DNA of 64,000 nt, taken from the NCBI GenBank assembly GCA_022495005.1, contig JAGYXB010002030.1, positions 124,001 through 188,000 of the forward strand. The letters run 5' to 3'. Of this stretch, positions 54,001 through 64,000 are shown piece by piece. The stretch's first letter is position 1. Each line of letters opens with the position of its first letter. A model generated the notes under the pieces. That model was not told where the DNA came from, did no database searches, and worked only from the letters and a program-made list of their open reading frames with translations. Made by a program: the position numbers and the translations under genes. The DNA comes from Rhyacophila brunnea (Eukaryota > Arthropoda > Insecta > Trichoptera > Rhyacophilidae).

Positions 54001-57000
54001 GTGTTCTCAATGGGTGATTGAATTTTCGCAAAATTTTAAATGTAATTTTTTAAGCAACGTTGATTATAAAAAAAACTGTACATTATATTGTATGATAAAG
54101 CAATTTATACTTAGTTATGTTAGGAAAATCTCTATGTAAAAAACCTTACACAGCATAAAAAAAGTAATATGTTCAAAGCTACTAAACCCACAAAAAAAGA
54201 TCTTGGAAACAAATGGTGTAGGAGTGGGTGGGGAGGGGGGTATTGTGGTTTCCTCCACAATACAGAGGAGATGCGGTCACGGCGGAAGGGTGAGAACCCA
54301 GCTGAGTATCAGGAGAGCATGAAATACATGAGGGAGCGAGAGGGCAAGAGGCTGGAATGTAGTTGAAAGGTAGCTTTCACAAGTGCGGGCACAAAGGCCG
54401 GGTGCGCGGTCGCGCGGGTGCGAGAGGGACGCGCGATAACTCTGAAGGACTATTAGCCAGAACCAATTTAAAGATATACAACGTTTATCAGAACGCTTCG
54501 CTCTCTCAATATAAATCTATTTCCTTTCGAGAATCCGGCTGGCTTTTATGGCGCCCTAATACCTAACCAAGTGTGAGGATGGATTTAATGATTTTTTATT
54601 GTCCTCACTTTGGACGGTTGCGATAACGATTTTAGAAAAAAATAAATAACTTTTCAGACCTAACTAAATACGACGGTAAATAATAAATAAATGTTATTAT
54701 TTCGAAATAAAACAACATAACGAAGTCACGAAACAAATCAATTAAAATTAAACGAACGGTGTTTGATAAAACCAAACAAACAATCTTCAATTGTTTTTCA
54801 CGGAACACTGGTGAAAAAACTTATTTTATCTAACCCAGAACCCAGGTAGCTAATGTACCAACAAAACCAATCACATATTGATAATGTAACGTAGATTACT
54901 TGTTAACCTTATATATTATTACAAAATATTAACAACGAAAAATAGGGTAGTAAGCTGTCCGGTTGTGACGAATCATCATCAGAAGTGGCAAAACAACGCA
55001 GAGTGGGTCTTAGTCTCTTCTTAGTATTTCCCCCCCAACCTCAGTATCCTACGGGTTTATGCATCGGGAGTTCTAACTATATATTGTTGCTGCATGGCCC
55101 ACCCAATGGATTCTACCAATTAATCATTACATTAATCTTAGAGAAGGCTATTGTGCTCCAGAACACTTTTTTTAAATACTCAAAGTTAATGTATTTTATA
55201 TGAAACATGCTTATTAGGCATAACGCGAAAGGACCACCAAATATCCATGTGGTAAGGGAGACAGAAAAAACATGATTCATGATGTACTTAATAAAGGTTA
55301 AGTTGAGTAAATGGTAGTAGGGCGGAAATGCTATATAACTAACGACAAAAAAAGGAATCATTCAGTGGTCCCAAATTGGGTACTAAGCAGGGGACTTACA
55401 AACTCGCTGGAGCAACGAAATCACCAAAATCAGTGGACGTAAGTGCCAGCGAAGAAATACCAAAGAATTTTCACTACACCTACATAGAAAGAACCTTAAT
55501 ACGTTATTTCTGTTAAGGGGTTTGAAATTATTTACAAACAGTTGACATTCCGATTTTCTTACGCAATGGCTGCCATTTTCTATGTTAAACTGTTTTATAT
55601 ACATTTTACAGGATTTTTCAACTGCCTAATAATGCCGAACCCAAGCCCTCCGCATGAGCCGATTTTAGTGAGTAATGTTTTACCAAGTGCATAGCCAACA
55701 CGCCAGTGTTGCCATAATATAATTTATAAAAACATCGCTTGTAAAATTATAACATTTGAATAAATATTCGATATCTGGCAACACTACGACACGCACACTG
55801 TCACACATATTTTCGAATAACCCAGGAAAGGGTCGCGGAGGAAGCGTGAAGGGGGCGAGGCAAGTGCATGAAATAGTTCGTCATGTTTTGAAGGACAAAC
55901 ACATGCAATAGCTCCATCTATATTTTTCTATAATCTAAAGCCGAACCCAATATCATCGGATGCTTATCTATCTACTCATCGTGATAGATTGATTTTTTAT
56001 ATAACCTGCAAATTGACAAACAAATGTCATAGCAGTAGTGGTCTATTTCATACATTTAAAAGTACTATATATATATATATATAAATGCTTTTTTCAAGAA
56101 AGGAAAAGGAGTTATGAAGAGGTCCAGTCCATCCAGCAGTGGACTGACGATAATTTGATACCTATAGGAAATCAATATGTAGTGGCAACAATATTATTAT
56201 GTAAGTAGGTATAAGTAAATATAGAAATAATAATGAAATCCAATTTAATTTGTCTGAATACAAACCCACATGTTTGCGCTAGCTAGAGTCTATCAAAACG
56301 TAAATTATAATCTCAGTTTTTAGTAAACAATTATTGTTTAGATGTGGTATGACATGGCCATTGGAATTTTGTTTCAGATAATTGCATATTGCATGTCTCC
56401 TATTCGCAACACGTCCAACACATATTAATTAATTACACTCCACATGCATTTTATTGTTCAATCCGTCTACGGCAAATCACCTGTAAAGCGAGAAGAGCCA
56501 AGAATATTTAGGTGTGAAATCGATGACTATTAATTGTTGATTCACATCATTAATAGCACAAAATACAATAATAAACAGAATCAATAAATAAAAAGACAAA
56601 ACGCAAGATAACCGCTGTCAAATTCGACTAATGATTTTAAACGAAACATCCGTTTCCAGATAACGACCGATTAAGGCAAGACACGAAATAAAATAATACA
56701 AAATTCGAGGAACAGTCGTGACTGCTTGGCCACAATGTGATCGTGACACCAATTGTACAGTGTTTTTGTGTCTAATTATTGTCTTAATGTATGAACAGAA
56801 CATAGATAAGCGTATTTTTTGTATTAAACATAATGTATGTTTTGTTAATAGGTACCACCTTGTTTGCAAGCTAAATGAGGTGCCATGATTTGCCAAGTCA
56901 CGAATTTCGCATCGACACTTCAGTAATTACCTACCGAATAGCATATAAATAAATTCATTTGTTATAATATAATAATATCACAATATAAACAATTATAATT

Positions 57001-58505
57001 TAATGATTACTTTACTATATTATTTAAATTATATCAGGTCTAGTCAAAGTTAAGTAATCGTTTAGTATCGACTCATCGCCATCAATATAATTACTTTTGT
57101 CAATCATTAATAATTGCGTGCTCTTATCTTTTGTCGTGCAAAGTATCAGGCCACCAGAAACTCAACATTTCAAATGGATGGCCAAAATGACGCCTCCTGC
57201 GAGCAAACAAATCTGCCCAATCAATCGCGAACACACTCCGATTGCCAAACACTTGGCAAAGGTGCGCACATAATAGTTGCGACCGGGAGATCAGAAGAGG
57301 GCCGGGCGGACACGATAGCACTTTGGATGAATATTTTATTACAATTTATAGCACCCTCTTCCGCCCTTTTGTGATCCTACCGATCCTACCCGTCCGTAGG
57401 TATATAGCGGCCGATATGGGACTACTTCTGCTTGCCTGATACATGACACATACATTTCGCTGTCCTTTTTTATCCAACTTTGGACAAATCTTATTGTAAG
57501 TATTCGAAACGAATGAAATATTTATTTGCATACCAAATTAGCAAAAGGCGTCAAGAAGAAATCAGGATTATTGGAAGATAACCAATAAGTATAAAACACT
57601 AAACATATGATATTCAATATATCCTATAGCTGAATAGAATACAAACTACCGTATCTATGTTGTTATATTATATCTATCGTGAATGTTTACTCCGTGTTTC
57701 AATTCGTAATACTCCGTTTACATTTGCATGGATTTACCGCTGACAGTACACATCGCGCCATAACAAGAAAACGCATGCACACACGTTTTATCGTACAAGT
57801 TGCAAGATTGCATAGATGGGTCAAAAAAATCAGTAACTTCTGAATAAGTAGAACGATAATGGCGAACCTGCCGGAAAAAATACGAACTACACCGCGCAGA
57901 GCATTTTTGACTTTACCAATTTTCACAACCTGTCAAATACCACCGTATAATGATAACAACACGTCTCGCTTATGCTTGAAAAGTAAGATTGGCGAGACAG
58001 TTTACACTTTTACGTGTATACAGTTATCGCGATAGTTTAATTTAAATTTTACACACTATTGGTGCCAGTAAATCCGTACACGTGTACTTGATATTTGTGA
58101 AGTTTTTCACATACAAATGCTTCATGTTCTGCTTGATAAGGACTCGTACAGACCACCATAATCAGCCAAATTGAAGATGGATTGGCTGTACCTATACATT
58201 GACGGAACGAACAACGCGTCCACCTCGTTCTAATTGTAGCAAACAATGGATATGCTATTGGTCCGCAAAGCTCAATGCAGACGTTAGCCACTGCCTCGAT
58301 GGACTGACACTGCAAGAATGCAACGCGCTGTTCTTACCGTAGGTTTGGTCGTGTCCGGAAATTTGCATGTATGCAGTTCGTCGTATCACACTTCACCGTG
58401 AAATGTTGTATCGGAAATATATATGGTCGTATATTTAAGACCGTCCAACCTCTTTGGGTCGTAGTACTAAGATAAAATTAATATCTAAATGAAACACGGT
58501 TCTTG
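54001..58505. other. Long AT-rich region without recognised genes
   Basis: About 4.5 kb. A (AT)n run lies at 56068-56083. GC-richer patches at 54210-54430, 55800-55870 and 57170-57420 have open frames on both strands but no recognisable domain or supported splice sites. GTGTTGCCATAATATAATTT with its partial inverse CTGGCAACACT (55705-55790) hints at one more decayed foldback. Confidence 0.4.
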
Positions 58506-58509
58506 TCGG

Positions 58510-58745
58510 TTTACAGGAAGCCAGCAGCTAACAAATTTTGAAAATAGCCGATGTACTAGATTATTTGTTAGGTTAGGTCAGGTTTTCATTCTAGAATTCG
58601 TGAATTTTGCCCGCCTGGCTTCCTGTAAGTCGACTCGTACCTGAAACAAATACGGTCATCTCTTTCCGATAAGAAACCTCACCCCGAACTGTGCTAGGGT
58701 GAAATAATGTAATACGTACAATTTACATGTAACCAGGTTCGGTAT
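58510..58745 (-). repeat. Dispersed repeat G, copy 2
   Basis: In minus orientation it aligns with 16110-16381, including ACATGTAAATTGTACGTA and CTGGCTTCCTGTAAAC. It lacks the MITE present in copy 1. Confidence 0.6.
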
Positions 58746-59327
58746 CATTTTTCGTTGCAGTCAGATTTCCATTGCACGAACTTGCATGCGTGACTAAAAA
58801 TGTTTAATATAAAAAAATAATGGAGAAAGCTTTCAATTGCGAATTTTCCAAGAACTATGAAACTGCGCCGCCTTCCCCGTATCGTCCGCAATAGTACGGC
58901 GATTATTCATTATAGTTAAGTACTTAGCAGAGAGAGGATGCCAAATAATACGGTCGCTTTGTGCCACGCACGTTAAATTTGTATCTTTCCATTCGTATAA
59001 AATACAGTGTGCATCCAAGCGTTTAATGTCGCACGAGATGTAGCAGATAATTCGAATATATTTTTAATGTTTGCACCAAATGAAACAAATGGGACGCTGT
59101 CGGCCATTTATTTATTTCTAGGCAAGTCGTTCGGCGAGTGGGCCAGAGATTTTAAAATAAAGCTGGATCGAGTACTGAGACGTAACGCCGTATCGGTCGA
59201 AACTATCTATCTACAATAATATTATGTAAATCATTGAGCTAGTTAGCTTTCTGAAGAACGCATTTCATTCGAGTGTGTCAAGGTGTCACCCTCCACCCCA
59301 AATTTGACCATTTGGAGGAGGTCTTCT
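58746..59327. other. Spacer, nothing firm
   Basis: The open frames 58833-59018 and 59007-59219 have no recognised motif. Confidence 0.35.
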
Positions 59328-60085
59328 CTGGATACCAGTGGCGAAGGGTGACTTTTGGAATGAGGTAGGCTGTGTAAATCAAAGAAGAGCACACTTGTCA
59401 GGTATACTCACGGGAAATAAGACGATAATACGATATTACTACTGATGAATACACACTAATGTCAATGTCACACTAAATCGATGAAATTTTAATAGCTCAC
59501 TGATAATAATAGATAATTGAGAAATGGATATAAATTATGTATTTTCCTATACATACACGGAACATACACATACGCCTAAAAATATATCATCGGTAAATAC
59601 AGCGGTATCAACAACTCAAAATGACAAACAACTAAACAAAAAAATAATATTTATTATGTTAGTCTATGACTGAAATAACTGACAAAAATAATAATCACGA
59701 GTTAAAATTATTAATTATTTTTAAAAACTATCTTTATATGAAGTCATTGAACCCATAGAAATTATTTTTTTTCAATTATCACAATTATTAATTATTATTT
59801 GAATAAAGCGCCAAAGCGACAGTCCTCGATACTAAATATATAAGCTTTATAAGATTCGTATGAAGAATACCAGACTATCCCGATGACCTTGAGACGCAGT
59901 TCATACAATAAGCTCGTCTAATTCATCTCGAGTGAATCGATATTTCAATACCTACTCGGTAGAGGCGCAGCTTTGTCACTTATTACTTAATTATTCTACA
60001 TTATTCTGACGATAGATGGCTCTCATTTATATATGTACCTATATTTATTAAATATTAATTAATTATTCTGACGATAGATATTATA

Positions 60086-61388
60086 CGAGGGTGGGTCAAT
60101 AATTCCTTAGAAAAAAGCATTAAAACAGTTTTTATTTTTGTATTTTTTTTTTATTTCTCAACATAATCTCCTTGGAGCTCAATACACTTGGTTAGACGTT
60201 TCTCAATTTTTTTTAAACCGTCAGAAAAATAAGTTTTCGGAAGGTCCTCAAAATAAGCATTTGTCCGATCGATGACTTCTTCATTTGAAAAAAAACGTTG
60301 TCCACTTAGCCATTTTTTTAAGTTTGGGAAAAGGAAAAAGTCACTGGGGGCTAAATCTGGCGAATACGGTGGGTGGTCGACCAATTCGAACTTCAATTCT
60401 TCAATTTTAGCCATTGATCGTAAACATGTGTGAACACGGGCATTGTCCTGATGAAAGAGGATTTTTTTCCTGTTTAAATGAGGCCGTTTTTCTTCAATTT
60501 TGTTTTTTAGCTGGTCCAATAAAGATGCATAATAATCCCCTGTTATTGTTTTTCCTTTTTCCAAATAGTCAACGAAAATAATTTCACGTGCATCCCAAAA
60601 TACAGTAGCCATAACCTTACCAGCTGATTTTACGGTTTTCGCCTTCTTTGGACATGGTTCGCCTTTCGCAATCCACTGCTTTGACTGTTCTTTCGTCTCG
60701 GGAGTATAGTGGTGTATCCATGTTTCATCTACAGTCACAAAGCGACGAAAAAATTCATCCGGATTGCGTTGCATGAGCGACAACAGGGCTTTAGAGGCCA
60801 CCACCCTATTGCGTTTATTGTCGACTGTGAGCAAACGCGGCACCCATCTTGCAGAAATTTTTTTCATGCCCAATTTGTCATGTAAAATAGAAATGACGCT
60901 ACCTTTTGAGATCCCTGTAACCTCAATTATCTCACTCAACTTTAATCTTCGGTCACTTAACACCATATCGTGGATTTTATTGATCATTTCTGGTGTAGTC
61001 ACCTCTACAGGACGTCCTGAGCGTGGTTCATCCTTTGTTGATGTACGACCACGTTTAAATTCATTTAACCAGTTATAAATAGTTGCAAGTGAAGGAGCAG
61101 ATATGCCGTGAACTAAATCCAACTCATTTTTTATTTCCTTTGCTGTTAACCTTTTTATATTAAAATGTTTAATAACAGCTCTAAACTCAATTTTCTCCAT
61201 TTTCCATTTTTCCATTTTCCACAAGCCATTTTTTTTTTTAATGTACGAGAAACACACAACAACCCGACCAATCTGATTGAAACTTCGCAGCATACTGAAT
61301 CGGTAGTGCCGCTGCATGAAAACAACCCGCTTACATTACTAGTCGCGCCACCTGTCGGCTTTTCTAAGGACTTATTGACCCACCCTCA
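60086..61388 (-). mobile_element. mariner element, complete, 1303 bp
   Basis: TA stands on both sides (60084-60085, 61389-61390). The TIRs (GAGGGTGGGTCAATAA then KTCCTTAGAAAA) match at 27 of 29 positions. Length and single ORF fit the mariner family of IS630/Tc1/mariner elements. It lies within the hAT-like element and is the youngest part of that nest. Confidence 0.95.
60151..61200 (-). CDS. mariner transposase, intact DD34D
   Basis: 349 residues from ATG at 61200 (MEKIEFRAVIKHF) to TAA at 60151-60153. The frame is open 39 codons further upstream, but this start gives the usual mariner size. The N-terminal half has two helix-turn-helix segments that bind the TIRs (residues about 5-50 and 85-110) with a GRP link (62-64). 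WVPRLLT (119-125) is the WVPHELT linker motif with two changes. Catalytic Asp residues are D158 (VDETW), D252 (HQDNARVH) and D287 (APSDFF), with 34 residues between the last two. YSPDLAP (279-285) is canonical. No stop, shift or lost catalytic residue is visible, so the protein may be active. It cuts and pastes DNA at TA. Confidence 0.95.
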   Translation of the reverse strand: MEKIEFRAVIKHFNIKRLTAKEIKNELDLVHGISAPSLATIYNWLNEFKRGRTSTKDEPRSGRPVEVTTPEMINKIHDMVLSDRRLKLSEIIEVTGISKGSVISILHDKLGMKKISARWVPRLLTVDNKRNRVVASKALLSLMQRNPDEFFRRFVTVDETWIHHYTPETKEQSKQWIAKGEPCPKKAKTVKSAGKVMATVFWDAREIIFVDYLEKGKTITGDYYASLLDQLKNKIEEKRPHLNRKKILFHQDNARVHTCLRSMAKIEELKFELVDHPPYSPDLAPSDFFLFPNLKKWLSGQRFFSNEEVIDRTNAYFEDLPKTYFSDGLKKIEKRLTKCIELQGDYVEK

Positions 61389-61499
61389 TACAATGCACAT
61401 TTTTTAATTTATTTAAATTTAAATACTTAATATCTATTTTTCTTCGAAGGTAGGCTTCAAATTATCGCCTACTATGGAGCCTTCGCCTCTGCTGGATAC

Positions 61500-64000
61500 T
61501 TATTAATGTATCCATAGTAGTATGGCAGGGTCGATTGCGAACCGATCAATTTCTAGCACGTAAGAAGATTTTATAGCCAACTTTTGACAAATTAATTAAT
61601 ACTGATTATTTTTAAATAATAGTCATTCTTAATTAATATTTAAGGCTAATAATAATCAGTAAATGTTTCTACGCCGGTCTTAGGAAGGAAATATTAGATG
61701 TCCTTTATCCGGCAGATTTATACATATCTTTTATCAGTTTATATTCTTTAGTAGGTAAGAGTCTTACCTACTAAAGAATATAAATTGATAAGGTAAGACT
61801 ATGTCAATGCCAATAGGATCGTTAAAGTAATATAATACAGTATGACATTAAGTGTAGGTAATGAAAATATAACTAATGCATTGTCCAGGCCCACCCCAAC
61901 GGAATCGGCCGCCCTTGCACAACAATCAAAAATCTGCTGGCTCTCCATTTCCATTGAAAAACGACTTAAAAACAAGAAAAACACTCTTCTTCTTTCTTCT
62001 TCTTTCTTTAGAAAATAAATAAGATAAAAGATAAAATAAATATTGGCCATTACTAATTATGATTGGTATCGGGGCGGTCAAAATTAGCTTACTCAATATT
62101 ATTAAATTTAATAAATACACATTTAAAGAAATTAGTCAATATACTTATCTCAAACCTTTAATTTTAATGTGTCAATATTTACTACGGAATGACAACAAAT
62201 CATTAGCGTTTCGTGTGGTGCATTCCTTTCTATATTTTTATGGCTATTTGTTGATTTTTGCTTAACTAGGAGGGTATCTCCATAAGGGTAATGAATAAAG
62301 GGTCAAATGTCGAGTCAGGACATGGGCGAGCATAACCTCGGAATAAACTGTTTGTGTATATTTTCTAAACAATATCTATTTATCATTTTAGTCTGAAAAT
62401 ATTCACGATAAACTCGAGAAACATGTTGATATGGTAATTATTCACAAATATTTATCATTTTGTTATTATTTCATATTTTTAAGGGATTTCTTAAATTAAA
62501 GAAATAGCCCTAGTTCCTAGTAAAAATTGGCTAGGGGTGATAAGGTTAACCTACTCGACATACATCAAAACAAAAACCGAAAAGATTTGCGGTCGCCCTT
62601 GTGCATTGCACATTTAGCACTTATAATCGGGGCGGCCCTGTCTATCGATAGAAGAAATTAAAACCAGATAATTGAAAACGTTTAGTTTGAAAGTACATAA
62701 GCGTGTGAGGTTGCATTAGGTACGTTACGTAAATGGACAATTTCCAGAGAGGTTTTAATCACCATATTGATTTGAGCCATAATAATATTGTATTAATAAC
62801 AATTTACCCCGCGGAATGATTTACGAGGCAGTGCTAATGCATCAATGATACTGATTTATGACTTTATTTATATACTGAATAATAATCACCGTTCTCGAGT
62901 TATTTCATCTGGCCTCGCGGCCGCTCTATTATTAAAGTCCCAGAGTAATGCTCCGGTCACGGCTTATGAATTTATATTACCATATTTTAGATACGTAAAA
63001 TTGTTTTTTCATTATACGATGCTCTTGCTCGCAATCAATTCTGAATATCTCCGCTCTTATGAGGTGAATTAGATAATTTGAATTCATTTTGTTTAATATA
63101 AAACGAGTGGGAAATTATACGATAACAATAAACACCAATCCTACCCACAATAGCATTTATTTAATTTTAAATACATTTGGCACCATTCACATTGAATGAG
63201 ACGCTAATTTCGATTCATAAATATATATTTTTTACACCAGTGTTCCTTCTTATAAATGGCTGAGGAGAACCGACCTATATAATATTAAGTATGTACCTAA
63301 GTCCTAAATGAAATGTGTAGAAGATTCTTACTAACAAGTAAATTCCATTCCTCAACTGATTAAAAAAATATAGGATTTGTTTTTTATCAGGAAAACAGAA
63401 AACTAGCTGTGTTGGCCAGTTTAACTCTTTCATCAAAAGACTTGAAAGTATTAGGCGCACAGAAATATGCTCGGGTTTATAAACGTAGATATAATATTTT
63501 TCGGTTTATGATGGATGGGTGGTTTTTCTGTTGAGGAAAGAGTATTAGGAAAACATAACACTTCGCACGGTAAATTTATTAAAATCTTAATTAAATGTAG
63601 AGTTTCGAATAGCAATGTATTTATGTAATCTGTCAGTTTTTCACTGTGAGCAATTAATTCACTCTACCTACCGTACTACCCAATTAGCAGCACAGAACAG
63701 TATAATATATAGACTTATTTTATAGTCGTACTATTTGATAGTAAATTACAAATAAACGTTTAGTAACAGGTGACTAGAAAACTAGATAGGTAGTACCTAT
63801 GAATTTTCTTCAAAGTATTAGGCGCACATAACAACATTAGGGTATTTTGGAACATGGTCGTAGAGAGTTATATTAATTAGAGTGTTTCTGTCTCAGTTGG
63901 CGCTGTCAGCTGATCTTCGTCGGTTGGTTTTTCTTCAAGGAGAGTATTAGGCGAGCATAACATTGCAAAAGTTGGCAAGGTGTAATTTATTTATTGCTCA
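61500..64000. other. AT-rich region with a palindrome and a recurring motif
   Basis: No gene is recognised. A 57-bp palindrome lies at 61733-61789. The motif AGTATTAGGCGCACATAAC recurs in variants near 63447, 63541, 63814 and 63943. A CT/AG-rich run lies at 61985-62010. Confidence 0.4.
61733..61789. repeat. 57-bp near-perfect palindrome
   Basis: ATATTCTTTAGTAGGTAAGA (61741-61760), one central G, then its exact complement (61762-61781). The outer 8 bases pair at 7 of 8. There is no loop, so it would form a cruciform or a tight hairpin. Confidence 0.85.

Larger units (their letters stand above)
59336..61491 (+). mobile_element. hAT-like element hosting a mariner
   Basis: It starts CAGTGGCGAAGGGTGAC and ends GGAGCCTTCGCCTCTG. 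The 8-bp TSD CTGGATAC is exact (59328-59335, 61492-61499). Without the mariner it is about 850 bp. The left part matches 14634-14830. No hAT transposase is seen. Confidence 0.85.

Noticed and set aside
56065..56085. (AT)n run
   Set aside because: An ordinary microsatellite; no link to a gene or element end.
57114..57374. Overlapping open frames on both strands
   Set aside because: Neither strand shows a domain or consensus splice sites at both ends.

Overview
This window looks like AT-rich, intron- or intergenic-type DNA from an insect; the tone and element set would suit a hemipteran such as an aphid, but nothing proves the order. No host gene can be assigned with confidence. Almost every recognisable sequence is a transposable element or a remnant of one. 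Many are nested, and for a number of them the target-site duplications (TSDs) can be read directly, which fixes the order of insertion.

Left part (1-13 kb): an RTE-type non-LTR retrotransposon tail (1-75 and 2297-2745) is split by a TTAA-flanked MITE. That MITE is itself split by two 5'-inverted R1-clade insertions. Further right come hAT-like MITEs with ends CAGTGGCGAAGG (3068-4022, 7808-8589), a repeat with an internal tRNA-like segment, a second RTE tail holding a TAA-flanked MITE, two more TTAA MITEs and a dispersed repeat called D here. A THAP-like exon fragment lies at 13.3 kb.

Middle (13-37 kb): retrotransposon C-terminal tails, two copies of a tRNA-derived SINE, TAA/TTA-flanked MITEs and foldbacks, a pogo-like MITE, a decayed hAT transposase element (29141-31945) carrying a second hAT-type insertion, and one candidate minus-strand exon (34063-34173).

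Core (37.6-43.0 kb): a complete R1-clade element on the minus strand (37856-42839). It has a zinc-knuckle ORF1, an ATGA overlap into ORF2, and an endonuclease/reverse transcriptase ORF2 broken by three single-step frameshifts. It is bounded by a 13-bp TSD inside another copy of the same TTAA MITE. The two truncated R1-clade copies at 0.2-2.05 kb sit at the same site of the same MITE in the same orientation. This is the strongest candidate for an undescribed system: an R1-clade retrotransposon whose target is a sequence inside a DNA transposon.

Right part (43-64 kb): a third SINE copy, a candidate Penelope-type hammerhead ribozyme (44690-44725), a 1.6-kb foldback carrying an unrecognised protein, more hAT and TAA-flanked MITEs, and a mariner element with an intact DD34D transposase (CDS 60151-61200) inside a hAT-like element with a perfect 8-bp TSD.

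The elements do not form a pathway. They form a record of successive insertions in which the DNA-transposon MITEs serve as landing sites for retrotransposons.
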